In this document: positions 26,756-35,214 of the stretch, in pieces
How positions within the stretch are numbered: position 1 is the first letter of the stretch
Layout: each line of letters starts with the position of its first letter
Source of the DNA: Bacteroidales bacterium
GTDB lineage: Bacteria; Bacteroidota; Bacteroidia; Bacteroidales; Muribaculaceae
Reading direction: 5' to 3'
Length of the DNA: 37,081 bases
NCBI GenBank assembly: GCA_900755985.1
Contig: CAAEIL010000311.1
Coordinates: forward strand, 1-37,081
Notes under the pieces: generated by a model
What the model saw: only the letters and a program-made list of their open reading frames with translations
Told to the model about the DNA's origin: nothing
The model's database searches: none
Translations under genes and position numbers: made by a program

Positions 26756-27885
26756 TACTCGCTACCGTTACTGACTTTACAACACTATATCACGACATTG
26801 TCGTTATAGTATGCTTTATACTCGCCATTGCCTATGCATTGAAATGGTCGCCCAAGAATGCCACCCAGATTATTGACGGCAATCGGTCCAATATGCGTTT
26901 GCTGGTGATAATCTGTCTGACAGTATGCATACTGATAGGATTCAGACCGATTGTTCACTGGGGCTTCGACGATATGGCCGTCTATGAATACAATTTCAAA
27001 CAATTAGCCAGCGGATATGTAACAGTTGATAAGGATAAAAGCGAATGGTTATGGGATCAGTTGATGAAGTGGGTCTCAATGGCCGGGGGCGACGTCTCGT
27101 GGTTCTTCTTCGTGGTCTGTTTGGGGTATGTATTCTTTGTCCTCTGGGGTTTATACCGTTTGTTCCGGAACAACACCACGGGTGCAATGCTGTTCTTTGC
27201 CGGCGCTTTTTCGACTTACAGCTATGCGACAAACGGCATACGCAACGGTCTTGCAACATCGATGATTATTTTGGCACTTTCCTTTGTCGTTGACAAAGAG
27301 AAGAGTCATTGGATACCGGCAATAGCCATCGCTTTTGTCGCCACGCTTATCCACAAATCAGTGCTTCTGCCAATTGTGGCTCTCGGCATAGCATTTTTTC
27401 TTCGAAACATACGCGTGGCCATCCTTTTCTGGATACTTTCGATTTTTGCATATCTGCTTGTCGGCCATACAATCGAGCAATTCTTCACCGGATTAGGCTT
27501 CGATGACCGGCTTTCGGGTTATATCCAGAACAAAATGCAATATGCGACCGAGGGCTTTAAAACCGGCTTCCGCATTGACTTCCTCATTTATAGTTTTATG
27601 CCTATACTCCTCGGCTGGTATATTGTTGAGAAAAAGAAATTTGTCAATAACACTTACACTCTTCTACTCAATACCTATATCTTCTCGAACGCCGTATGGG
27701 TCATGCTTATGGGCGCGGCTTACTCCAACCGCTTTGCCTACCTCTCATGGTTCCTCTACCCGATAGTCATGGCTTATCCATGCCTGAGGATGAACGTATG
27801 GGGCAGCAAACAAGGCAAAGCTGCCGCATGGATACTCTTCCTCAACGTCGCCTTCACGTTCTTTATGCACTTTGTTTACTACTGA
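26752..27885 (+). CDS. EpsG family protein, putative polysaccharide polymerase (Wzy role)
   Basis: Encodes 377 residues with about 10 transmembrane helices. The start was set at the ATG at 26752 that overlaps the GT4 stop; an upstream in-frame reading is only an Arg-rich shadow of the GT4 end. Family-like segments are WGFDDMAVYEYNFKQLASGY, DKSEWLWDQLMKWVSM, and SYATNGIRNGLATSMIILALSF, the pattern of EpsG/EpsF-type proteins (PF14897), which act as repeat-unit polymerases in the periplasmic leaflet. As no other polymerase is visible in the locus, this is the best Wzy candidate. The role is inferred from family and context. Confidence 0.85.
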   Translation: MILATVTDFTTLYHDIVVIVCFILAIAYALKWSPKNATQIIDGNRSNMRLLVIICLTVCILIGFRPIVHWGFDDMAVYEYNFKQLASGYVTVDKDKSEWLWDQLMKWVSMAGGDVSWFFFVVCLGYVFFVLWGLYRLFRNNTTGAMLFFAGAFSTYSYATNGIRNGLATSMIILALSFVVDKEKSHWIPAIAIAFVATLIHKSVLLPIVALGIAFFLRNIRVAILFWILSIFAYLLVGHTIEQFFTGLGFDDRLSGYIQNKMQYATEGFKTGFRIDFLIYSFMPILLGWYIVEKKKFVNNTYTLLLNTYIFSNAVWVMLMGAAYSNRFAYLSWFLYPIVMAYPCLRMNVWGSKQGKAAAWILFLNVAFTFFMHFVYY

Positions 27886-27902
27886 TTGCTTTATTGAACC
27901 AT

Positions 27903-28976
27903 ATGACAAAACATAATAGTCAGTTCGGGCAGGGAGAATGTGTCTCTGATACGGAACAAAGCGTAATAAGTGACAATAACGCTGTTAGCCGGACCATGCC
28001 CCGCGATGCACGTCTTGACAACATCCGAGTTTTGGCATGCCTGTTAGTAGTTCTGATGCATTCGCCTATGCCCGTGGAAAATGCCAACGGAATCTTCCTT
28101 TCAGGCATAAGCTATATTACTATGCCCTGTATCGGACTTTTCTTTATGATTTCGGGGGCTCTGCTCCTGCCGGTAAAGACCGATATGTTTTCGTTCTTGA
28201 AACGCAGACTCGGCAAGATAGTTTTCCCACTATTGATTTGGACGGCTCTTTACCTCTGTCTCAATATATACAACTCGGAATCGGAGATAAACATATTGCA
28301 AAACATTCTTTCCATCCCTTTTTCACCTCAAGGTACAGGCGTCCTTTGGTTCTTATACACGCTGACAGGTTTATATCTTTTGGCACCAATCATAAGTCCT
28401 TGGCTTGCGCAATGTTCACGCCGACAGATCGAATTAGTTCTTGTGCTATGGGCAATAACATTATGTTATCCGGTTTTAGGCAATTTTGTTAGTATCAACA
28501 CTAACGATACAGGCATTCTGTATTATTTTACAGGTTATGCAGGATACTTCCTCTTAGGGTATTATGTACGTCATTACCGCGATGTCTTAAACCTGAAAGT
28601 AGTATTGTTATTCGGATTTATAGGGCTCGCAGCCCCGGTCTTTGTAAAGTTACGGGAAATAGAGGTCGAGTTTTTGTCAGTCTTCGGATATCTGTCGATT
28701 TTTACGGTAATGCTGTGCTGCGTTTATTACAGGCTTGCATACGCTTTTAAGTCCAACCGCTTGATAACTTTTATTGCCCGTTACTCTTTCGGCATTTATC
28801 TTTCCCATATATTGATAATGCGCTATATCCTTTGGCGTATGCCTTTCTTCGAAGCATTATCTCCTTATCCTTTTCAGACCTTGGTCATCTTTAGTCTAAC
28901 TTTCTTGGGCGCACTCATCCTTTGCCGCATTATCGCCTGTCTGCCTTTTTCGGCCTACATTATTGGAAATAAGTAA
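27903..28976 (+). CDS. Acyltransferase family 3 (OafA/WecH-like membrane acyltransferase)
   Basis: Encodes 357 residues from ATG 27903 (MTKHNSQFG), 17 nt after the EpsG-like gene. The longer in-frame reading to 27696 is only the out-of-frame end of that gene. A soluble stretch of about 45 residues precedes RLDNIRVLACLLVVLMHS, the signature start of PF01757 with the conserved Arg and His. About ten transmembrane helices follow, with FFMISGALLLP, GVLWFLYTLTGLYLLAP and YSFGIYLSHILIMR, all typical. The family adds O-acetyl or other acyl groups to glycans using cytosolic acyl-CoA. Product chemistry is inferred. A 109-nt gap without coding signal follows. Confidence 0.9.
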   Translation: MTKHNSQFGQGECVSDTEQSVISDNNAVSRTMPRDARLDNIRVLACLLVVLMHSPMPVENANGIFLSGISYITMPCIGLFFMISGALLLPVKTDMFSFLKRRLGKIVFPLLIWTALYLCLNIYNSESEINILQNILSIPFSPQGTGVLWFLYTLTGLYLLAPIISPWLAQCSRRQIELVLVLWAITLCYPVLGNFVSINTNDTGILYYFTGYAGYFLLGYYVRHYRDVLNLKVVLLFGFIGLAAPVFVKLREIEVEFLSVFGYLSIFTVMLCCVYYRLAYAFKSNRLITFIARYSFGIYLSHILIMRYILWRMPFFEALSPYPFQTLVIFSLTFLGALILCRIIACLPFSAYIIGNK

Positions 28977-29085
28977 AAAATGATACAGGCTGCCGTCACT
29001 ATTGGTTTCTATACCCCATGGTCAAGGCATACTATATACTACTGATTCGTCCAGTTAAAATTTTAATCATTAACTCTTAACTATC

Positions 29086-29808
29086 TTGATTCCCAAGACA
29101 ATACATTATTGCTGGTTTGGGCGCGGACAGATGCCCAAGCTGGCGCAGAAATGCATAGCTTCGTGGAAGAAATATCTTCCCGAATACGAAATAAAACAGT
29201 GGAACGAGGACAACTTCGACCTTGATATGTATCCATACGTCCGCGAGGCTTACGACCGCCGAAAGTTCGCCTTCGTCACCGATGTGGTTCGCCTATACGC
29301 CATCTACACTGAGGGCGGCGTATATATGGACACCGATGTCGAGGTGCTTCGTCCTTTGGACGAGTTTCTGAAATATCATGCGTTCTCTGGCTACGAGAGC
29401 GACGGCAACGTCCCCACCGGTATTATGGCCAGCGAGAAAGGCGGCGAGTGGGCGCGATGGCAGCTCAGCCTCTACGACGGCCGTCACTTCGTCGATGAAA
29501 ACGGCGAAATCATTCCAGGCACCAACGTCAAAATCATCACCGACTCGATGGTCGGGCGGGGCTTCGAGAAAACCGGCGAGTTCCAGTATTTTCAGGACAT
29601 GATAGCCATGTTCCCCAAGGACTATTTCTGCCCCAAGCATCCTGCCAGCGGACACCTCGAACTGACCGAGAACAGCGCGACCATCCACCACTTTGCCGGC
29701 TCGTGGTACTCGCCCCGCGACAAATTTGTCAAATGGATCAACACCCACGGCGGCTTCAAAATGATGCGCCCCCTGTCAAGGCTTTATCACAAAATCAAAG
29801 GAGACTGA
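29086..29808 (+). CDS. Glycosyltransferase family 32 (DxD-containing capsule glycosyltransferase), TTG start
   Basis: Encodes 240 residues. IPKTIHYCWFGRGQMPKLA at the N-terminus is the canonical beginning of bacterial GT32/OCH1-like enzymes, so the start must be here. The only codon available is TTG at 29086, because the in-frame stop TAA lies five codons upstream and no ATG intervenes. The catalytic metal site is GGVYMDTDVEVLRP (Asp82 and Asp84). Further conserved parts are FAFVTDVVRLYAIYTEGG and the C-terminal TIHHFAGSWYSP. It transfers a hexose to the growing repeat unit in the cytosol. The non-ATG start may lower expression relative to neighbours. Only 4 nt separate it from the next gene. 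Confidence 0.9.
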   Translation: MIPKTIHYCWFGRGQMPKLAQKCIASWKKYLPEYEIKQWNEDNFDLDMYPYVREAYDRRKFAFVTDVVRLYAIYTEGGVYMDTDVEVLRPLDEFLKYHAFSGYESDGNVPTGIMASEKGGEWARWQLSLYDGRHFVDENGEIIPGTNVKIITDSMVGRGFEKTGEFQYFQDMIAMFPKDYFCPKHPASGHLELTENSATIHHFAGSWYSPRDKFVKWINTHGGFKMMRPLSRLYHKIKGD

Positions 29809-29812
29809 AACA

Positions 29813-30712
29813 ATGCCCCTGCTGACAGTATTCACCCCGGCTTATAACCGGGCGCACACCATACGGCGGACCTACGAAAGCCTTTGCCGGCAGACCTGCC
29901 ACGATTTCGAGTGGCTGATAATTGATGACGGTTCGACCGATGACACCCGCGTCCTCGTTCAGTCCTTCATCGACGAGGGCCGCATACCCATCCGATACAT
30001 CTATCAGGAAAATCAGGGTATGCACGGCGCCCACAACACCGCCTACGACAACATCACCACCGAGCTCAACACCTGCATCGACTCCGACGACTGGATGCCC
30101 GACAACGCCGTCCAACTCATCAAGGACTTCTGGGAGAAAAACCGCTGCGACGACTTGGCGGGTATCATCGCCCTGGACCAAAATGAAAAAGGCGAGGTCA
30201 TAGGCCAGCCTTTCCCGGAGACGCTCGGCGAAACGACCCTGCAGGATTACTACCTGAACGGCGGCAAAGGTGACAAGAAGCTGGTCTATCGCACGGATGT
30301 CATAAAAAAATATCCCCCGTATCCGCTTTTCGAGGGCGAAAGATATGTCGGCCTCGCCTATAAATATATGCTGATTGACAGGGACTACACACTGGCCGTA
30401 CTGAATAAGCCCCTGGTGACTGTTGAATATCAGCAGGACGGCTCAAGCTATAACATGTACCGCCAATATTGGAATAATCCGCGAGGTTTCGCATTCTTTC
30501 GCCGAACCGAGATGGTGTGTACTCCGTCGCTTAAACGGCGCTTTGTCTCTTGCGTGCATTATGTCGCCAGCTCGATAATCTCGTCCAACAGGCGCTTTAT
30601 TGCCGAGTCGCCCAAAAAGTTGCTGACTATCGCGGCAATACCTTTAGGATATATTTGGTACCTGCGTATAAAATCAAAGGTAAAGTCCAACGCCAAAATG
30701 AAAATCAGATGA
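29813..30712 (+). CDS. Glycosyltransferase family 2
   Basis: Encodes 299 residues. The GT-A domain has LTVFTPAYNRAHTIRRTYES, WLIIDDGSTDDT, YIYQENQGMHGAHNTAYD and the metal-binding CIDSDDWMPDNAV. A middle segment GDKKLVYRTDVIKKYPPYP plus FEGERYVGLAYKY matches a Bacteroidetes GT2 subgroup common in capsule loci. The C-terminus is basic. It lies 4 nt after the GT32 gene, with AAAGGAG preceding the start by about 10 nt, an SD-like sequence unusual in this window. Its stop overlaps the next start as ATGA. Confidence 0.92.
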   Translation: MPLLTVFTPAYNRAHTIRRTYESLCRQTCHDFEWLIIDDGSTDDTRVLVQSFIDEGRIPIRYIYQENQGMHGAHNTAYDNITTELNTCIDSDDWMPDNAVQLIKDFWEKNRCDDLAGIIALDQNEKGEVIGQPFPETLGETTLQDYYLNGGKGDKKLVYRTDVIKKYPPYPLFEGERYVGLAYKYMLIDRDYTLAVLNKPLVTVEYQQDGSSYNMYRQYWNNPRGFAFFRRTEMVCTPSLKRRFVSCVHYVASSIISSNRRFIAESPKKLLTIAAIPLGYIWYLRIKSKVKSNAKMKIR

Positions 30713-31254
30713 ACAAGTTGTTGATGTCAGATTTATACAGGTATATCGGCAATGCCAATAAATCATGGCTTATGCGGCAGCGCTACAAGATGTTTACTCC
30801 CGGATTTCAGTATATTTACTGTTTCCGCCACGCATCGCGAGGCAACGCCCTGAAGAGGTTTTTCTTCAAAATACTGCTGAGGCGCGTAATGTTCCATACC
30901 GGCATACAGATTCCGGCGGGGACGCAGATAGGCCCCGGCCTGCGAATCTCGCATTTCAGTGGCATAGTCGTTAATCCCATGGCTAAAATAGGCAAAAATT
31001 TCAGTATTGCTCAGGGGACTCTGATAGGCAGTGCCCAGGGCAAACACAAAGGCGTCCCGACTATCGGCGATAATGTTATTATGTCGGCAAACTCAATTGT
31101 TATCGGAGGAATTACAATCGGCGACTACACAATGATAGCTCCGGGAGCATTTGTTAATTTCGACGTTCCACCCCACTCAATCGTTATAGGCAATCCCGGA
31201 AAAATCATACCGGCGGACCATCCTACCGACCGATACAACGTCTATCGTATATAA
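30709..31254 (+). CDS. Serine acetyltransferase-like hexapeptide-repeat acetyltransferase
   Basis: Encodes 181 residues from ATG 30709 (MNKLLMSDLYRYIGN); an upstream in-frame reading is the shadow of the GT2 end. Left-handed beta-helix hexapeptides run from about residue 80 to 165 (IQIPAGTQIGPGLRISHFSG, IGKNFSIAQGTLIGS, PTIGDNVIMSANSIVIGGI, TIGDYTMIAPGAFVNFDVP) and end with VIGNPGKIIP. This is the CysE/NeuO-like group seen in many capsule operons, where it probably O-acetylates a sugar using acetyl-CoA rather than making O-acetylserine; that choice is from context. It is translationally coupled to the GT2 by ATGA. Confidence 0.87.
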   Translation: MNKLLMSDLYRYIGNANKSWLMRQRYKMFTPGFQYIYCFRHASRGNALKRFFFKILLRRVMFHTGIQIPAGTQIGPGLRISHFSGIVVNPMAKIGKNFSIAQGTLIGSAQGKHKGVPTIGDNVIMSANSIVIGGITIGDYTMIAPGAFVNFDVPPHSIVIGNPGKIIPADHPTDRYNVYRI

Positions 31255-31285
31255 TGTCGCCGCCGACGGTTAATTCATCAAAAAA

Positions 31286-32338
31286 ATGAAACGCATACTC
31301 ATTATTCTGCCTTATATAGGGCAACTTCCCGAATATTTTCCCGCTTTTGCTCATTCGCTGCAATATTTCAGCCATAAGAATGACGAGGTCGAGATTAACT
31401 ACTATATAACGACTGACGACAAACGGATACTCGGATACAGCTTCCCCGATTTCATAAAAGTGCAAAAAGCAGATGCCGGCGAAATTGAAAAACGTTTCCT
31501 TGACAAATGCGGTGTGCAGGTTTATTACGGTTATAAGCTATGTGACTATAAACCCCTCTATGGCTCGGCATTTGACGATATTGCAGAGGGTTATGATTAT
31601 TGGGGCTATTGCGATTATGATACAATGTTGGGCGATATTCTCTCCTGGCTCAAGGAGGCCGATTTTGCCCAATATGAGCGTTTCGGACGCTACGGCCATT
31701 TTACTCTATATCGTAACACCCCCCCCCTCAACGAGTTATGGAAAAGAAAATTTCCTAAGACCATTTCGATTAAAGAAGTGGCTCGCACAACGTTCCCTTG
31801 TTACTTCGATGAATCCGGCATGAACAGAATCTGCGACAAAGCCGGTGTGAAATTCCTCGCCGAAAACAAGGTGGCAAACGTTACGCCATTGCAATCTTTC
31901 CATTTCTCGCTGTATAACCCCACGACACACAATGATTGCCCTTCGCAACTATTTATTTGGGAGAAGGGCAAAACATTTGTCTTATTTCGTAGGCCGGGCG
32001 AAAAGGATTATACAAAGCGGGAGTTTGCCTACATACATTATCCTTATCGCAAAGGCCTTACAGTCAACGAGACATTGGGCGATGCGGTGATTATGACCCA
32101 CAAAGGCTTCTTCAATTTCGAGCCTGAACGCATCGACGAATACTTCAGCCTTTATGGAGGGCCCGATAACAAAGAACAATACGAACAATTCTGCTCGATG
32201 CAACAAGCAAAATGGAGACAGAGCAGAAATAAACGCTTTAGGACCGAACTTAAGACCTTAGGCTTCTTCAAAACCACCAGGAATTTTCTGTATCGCCTGA
32301 AGTCCCTGTCGATGAGCATACTCTTTTATAAATCATGA
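31286..32338 (+). CDS. DUF6625 family protein, putative glycosyltransferase
   Basis: Encodes 350 residues. The start RILIILPYIGQLPEYFPAF, then GYKLCDYKPLYGSAFDDIAEGYDYWGYCDYDTMLGD (read in parts) and FHFSLYNPTT follow the DUF6625 pattern found in polysaccharide loci. A DxD (Asp-Tyr-Asp in YCDYDTML, near residue 114) suggests a GT-A-type glycosyltransferase, in agreement with the neighbours, but no activity is known to me. A C9 tract lies in codons 145-148 (31719-31727) and could switch the gene off by slippage. The stop overlaps the next gene by four bases (ATGA). Confidence 0.82.
   Translation: MKRILIILPYIGQLPEYFPAFAHSLQYFSHKNDEVEINYYITTDDKRILGYSFPDFIKVQKADAGEIEKRFLDKCGVQVYYGYKLCDYKPLYGSAFDDIAEGYDYWGYCDYDTMLGDILSWLKEADFAQYERFGRYGHFTLYRNTPPLNELWKRKFPKTISIKEVARTTFPCYFDESGMNRICDKAGVKFLAENKVANVTPLQSFHFSLYNPTTHNDCPSQLFIWEKGKTFVLFRRPGEKDYTKREFAYIHYPYRKGLTVNETLGDAVIMTHKGFFNFEPERIDEYFSLYGGPDNKEQYEQFCSMQQAKWRQSRNKRFRTELKTLGFFKTTRNFLYRLKSLSMSILFYKS
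31719..31727 (+). repeat. Poly-C tract (C9) inside the DUF6625 gene
   Basis: Nine consecutive C bases encode part of Asn-Thr-Pro-Pro-Leu. Homopolymers of this length in surface-polysaccharide genes are classic slipped-strand sites; loss or gain of one C would truncate the protein within the first half. Confidence 0.9.
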
Positions 32339-33408
32339 AAATTCTGCATGTAATCACGTCGCTGCAGACGGGCGGCGCCGAGAAGTTGATGGTGGACCTG
32401 CTGCCGAGACTTAAAGCTAAGGGCCTTGACGTTGAGCTGCTGCTGTTTGACGGCATTGATACACCTTTTCGCCGCGATATAGAACAGGCCGGGGTAAAGG
32501 TATATGACCTTGGCGAAGGCGGTTCGGTGTATTCGCCCCTGCGACTATTCAAACTTATACCCTATTTGAGAAAATATGACGTGGTGCATACCCACAACAC
32601 TGCACCACAGCTATTTGCAGCAATAGGCAGAGTGTTATGCTCGGTCGTGCTATGCACGACCGAGCATAACACTTCCAACCGCAGGCGCGGTTGGAAGTGG
32701 TATGCTCCTGTTGACCGCTGGATGTACAACCGCTACCGCAAGGTTGTCTGCATCTCGCAGAAAGCAGAAGACAATCTCCGGGCTTATATCGGGACGTCAA
32801 AGGCCGAGATTTGTACCATCAATAATGGAGTGGACGTCGAACGTTATGCCGAGGCCAAGCCGTCGCCTGAACTTGACTCAATGGCGCCCGGTAGCCGTAA
32901 AATCATCATGGTGGCCGGATTCCGCTGGGAAAAGGACCAGGACACGCTTATACGCTCGCTTGTGTCGCTTCCCGCCAATTTTCATCTATTTTTAGTTGGA
33001 GATGGCTCTCGCCGAGTCCAACTTGAAGCGTTGGCCGATGAATTGTCACTGACACCTCGTGTTCATTTCCTCGGGTTACGAACGGATGTGGCCCAGTTGC
33101 TTCATGCAGCGGATTATGTGGTGATGTCCTCGCACTTTGAAGGGTTGTCACTTTCGTCGGTCGAGGGCATGAGCGTAGGCAAACCCTTCTTGGCATCGGA
33201 TGTCGACGGGCTGCGCGAAGTTGTACGAGGCGCCGGCATACTCTTCCCGCACGGAGACAGTCAGGCCCTTGCCGCAGCCATCGTCCGCCTCGCAGCCGAC
33301 CCCGCGGCCCGCGACGCCGTCGCCGCCGCCTGCCGCCGCCGCGCCGCCGCCTTCGACATCGCCACAATGGCCCAAGCCTACTTCAAGCAGTACCAAGCAA
33401 TAATATAA
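32335..33408 (+). CDS. Glycosyltransferase family 4
   Basis: Encodes 357 residues of GT-B fold. Seen: MKILHVITSLQTGGAEKLMVDL at the start (in part), VVHTHNTAPQLFAAI, TTEHNTSNRRRGWKWY, then in the donor domain IIMVAGFRWEKDQDTLIRSL, FLVGDGSRRVQLEALA, VHFLGLRTDVAQLLHAADYV and SHFEGLSLSSVEGMSVGKPF with the E-x7-E element. It adds a sugar to the repeat unit, donor unknown. Two overlapping perfect inverted repeats lie in the coding sequence (32631-32699). The 3' end is extremely GC-rich and encodes Ala/Arg runs (AACRRRAAAF), a compositional outlier also seen at the end of the other GT4 gene. Confidence 0.92.
   Translation: MKILHVITSLQTGGAEKLMVDLLPRLKAKGLDVELLLFDGIDTPFRRDIEQAGVKVYDLGEGGSVYSPLRLFKLIPYLRKYDVVHTHNTAPQLFAAIGRVLCSVVLCTTEHNTSNRRRGWKWYAPVDRWMYNRYRKVVCISQKAEDNLRAYIGTSKAEICTINNGVDVERYAEAKPSPELDSMAPGSRKIIMVAGFRWEKDQDTLIRSLVSLPANFHLFLVGDGSRRVQLEALADELSLTPRVHFLGLRTDVAQLLHAADYVVMSSHFEGLSLSSVEGMSVGKPFLASDVDGLREVVRGAGILFPHGDSQALAAAIVRLAADPAARDAVAAACRRRAAAFDIATMAQAYFKQYQAII
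32631..32699. repeat. Two overlapping perfect inverted repeats within the GT4 coding sequence
   Basis: The first has 20-bp perfect arms (32631-32650 and 32654-32673) around TAT. The second has 13-bp perfect arms (32670-32682 and 32687-32699) around AGGC. They share CACT at 32670-32673, so only one hairpin can form fully at a time. The right arm of the first encodes the conserved TTEHNT motif of the enzyme; the left arm encodes poorly conserved residues. Confidence 0.93.
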
Positions 33409-33429
33409 ATACTATTACAACTAACTTAA

Positions 33430-35097
33430 ATGAGTGTTTTTAGACGTTTTTGTTCCTGGGCCTTTAGCCTATTCTCCAAATGGGACTTTTATTATATGTT
33501 CTTTACGTCTCTTTGTGCCAATCTCCTGGCTCTTGTTTATTATAATGAACTGCTGCCATTTATGGGGATGTTGTCTCTGAGCGCGTTCTTCGCCGCGCTT
33601 GGCGTTTTCATCATAAATGCTGTCAATAACAAAATATGGCATCGTGTCTGGTTCGCTATTTTTGCAATACTCAACAATATATTCATCTTAGTCGATGGAT
33701 TTCTTTTCTTTACATTCAAAAAAATATTCAGCGAGGATATTATCGATATTATAGCCGACACGAACACTCAGGAAACATCTGAATTTCTTTCAAACTATCT
33801 GTCTTTCACAAATATTTTAATAGGTATAGTTGGTCTCGTGGCATTAAATGCAGTTATAATCTTTGTCTCGAAATGGCTTTCAAAATGTCGCATACATAAA
33901 GCACTTTCTTGGGCCGGAGTCTCATTAGCGATAGTCGGCGCATATTTTGCTTGTCGCTGTGTAGTTATGTTCGCTTTGTTCCGGAATGGCGAAGGTATAC
34001 CGCAATACACAGCTCTTACCCGGTCAACGTACTCGGCTTATGTGCTGAATAATAAAATAAAAGGGATAAAGGCAACGCAGATAGCAAATGCTAATGTACT
34101 GAAAGGCAAGCCAATACCCCACCTTATTTCGAATACGAACATTATTCTTGTCATTGGAGAATCTTACTCGAAGTATCATAGCTCGTTGTATGGGTACGAA
34201 AAAAATACAAATCCCGGACTTTCCAAACGCATCGATAATGGCGAAATGGTGATTTTTAATGATGCTGTTACAATCAGTGACCACACTAATGGAGTGATGG
34301 GTTCGGTATTCTCCTTATCAAAAGGGGTAGAAAGTTTGAATGGCGATATTCTATTCCCCGCGATTTTCAAGGCTGCAGGTTTCAAGACTGCTCTATATGA
34401 TAACCAGTATTTTGTAGGAAATGGCATTTCATTCTTGTCTGATGCCGAGTTGTCGAAAACCGTCTTTGATGACCGCAATGACTCAAAAGCACGTTATGAC
34501 CTCGATATTGTAAATATGATGGGACTTGGTAAAGACTCGGCAAACCATCTGATAGTATATCACCTCATGGGGCAGCATTATACTTATGCCGACCGCTATC
34601 CTGAGAAATTTGCTAAATTCAAGGCTTCAGATTATACCGTCCCTGCCGATATGGATAAACGACAAATAGTTGCTCACTACGACAATGCGACACTTTATAA
34701 TGACTATGTCATGGATAATCTGATGAAGAACAACTCTGATAAAAAAGCTATAATTATATATTTTTCTGACCATGGTGAGGAAATATTTGACCAAGGCGAT
34801 TATATGGGACACGGCAACGCTACAGTCTCCAAGGATATGCGTTATCAAATGAGTGTACCAATGATGATATGGGCTTCGGAGTCTTACCGGAAAGAAAATG
34901 CTGAACAGTGGCAAAAGATTCAGCATGCTTCAACTCTTCCTGTGTTTACCGATGATATCTCGCATCTGCTTATTGACCTCGCCGGTATCAAGACCGAATA
35001 TCTCGATGAAACACGAAGTTTCATAAATGACAAGTATGACAAATCTCGCCACCGCATAGTACTACATTCAATTGATTACGACGCAAATAAAAAATAA
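33430..35097 (+). CDS. EptA/sulfatase-family phosphoethanolamine transferase-like membrane protein
   Basis: Encodes 555 residues. About five N-terminal transmembrane helices (within residues 10-185) precede a periplasmic alkaline-phosphatase-fold domain. Metal and catalytic elements: VIGESYSKYHSSLYGYEKNT with Glu244, the probable nucleophile Thr286 in SDHTNGVMGS, LMGQHYTYADRYP with the His around 383, and YFSDHGEEIFD (Asp447, His448). EptA and CptA transfer phosphoethanolamine from phosphatidylethanolamine to lipid A or core sugars; here a capsule or O-antigen sugar is a possible acceptor given the location, but lipid A cannot be excluded. It starts 21 nt after the GT4 gene and ends the contiguous polysaccharide run. 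Confidence 0.87.
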   Translation: MSVFRRFCSWAFSLFSKWDFYYMFFTSLCANLLALVYYNELLPFMGMLSLSAFFAALGVFIINAVNNKIWHRVWFAIFAILNNIFILVDGFLFFTFKKIFSEDIIDIIADTNTQETSEFLSNYLSFTNILIGIVGLVALNAVIIFVSKWLSKCRIHKALSWAGVSLAIVGAYFACRCVVMFALFRNGEGIPQYTALTRSTYSAYVLNNKIKGIKATQIANANVLKGKPIPHLISNTNIILVIGESYSKYHSSLYGYEKNTNPGLSKRIDNGEMVIFNDAVTISDHTNGVMGSVFSLSKGVESLNGDILFPAIFKAAGFKTALYDNQYFVGNGISFLSDAELSKTVFDDRNDSKARYDLDIVNMMGLGKDSANHLIVYHLMGQHYTYADRYPEKFAKFKASDYTVPADMDKRQIVAHYDNATLYNDYVMDNLMKNNSDKKAIIIYFSDHGEEIFDQGDYMGHGNATVSKDMRYQMSVPMMIWASESYRKENAEQWQKIQHASTLPVFTDDISHLLIDLAGIKTEYLDETRSFINDKYDKSRHRIVLHSIDYDANKK

Positions 35098-35102
35098 ATT
35101 CA

Positions 35103-35154
35103 TGAACAGCGACGGATGACGATTGTGCGGGCGATGACTGTTTGGAGTGCTTAA
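35103..35154 (+). pseudogene. Decayed copy of the 5' end of the GT4 gene at 36803
   Basis: Within the 117-nt gap after the EptA-like gene, bases 35103-35150 align with bases 36803-36850: both contain GACGAT, then GTGCGGGCG, then TGAC, at matching spacing. Read from ATG 35116 the stub gives MTIVRAMTVWSA and a stop, against KTIVRAVTVGQS in the intact gene. It is too short to be functional and best explained as a leftover of the same gene start. Confidence 0.65.
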
Positions 35155-35214
35155 AAATGTATGTAATGAGTTATCAGTATTCTTAACTGTTTATTTTTAT
35201 TCTATTAAAGAATT

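Noticed and set aside
27696..27902. Extended start of the acyltransferase
   Set aside because: It overlaps the end of the EpsG-like gene in another frame and lacks family similarity; the conserved protein begins at 27903.
30550..30708. Extended start of the acetyltransferase
   Set aside because: Out-of-frame reading of the GT2 gene; ATGA overlap at 30709 gives the expected length.
32555..32800. Minus-strand ORF that repeats the TSNR..GWK motif of the GT4
   Set aside because: The resemblance arises because the DNA there is palindromic, so the reverse strand encodes a similar string; it is not an independent gene.
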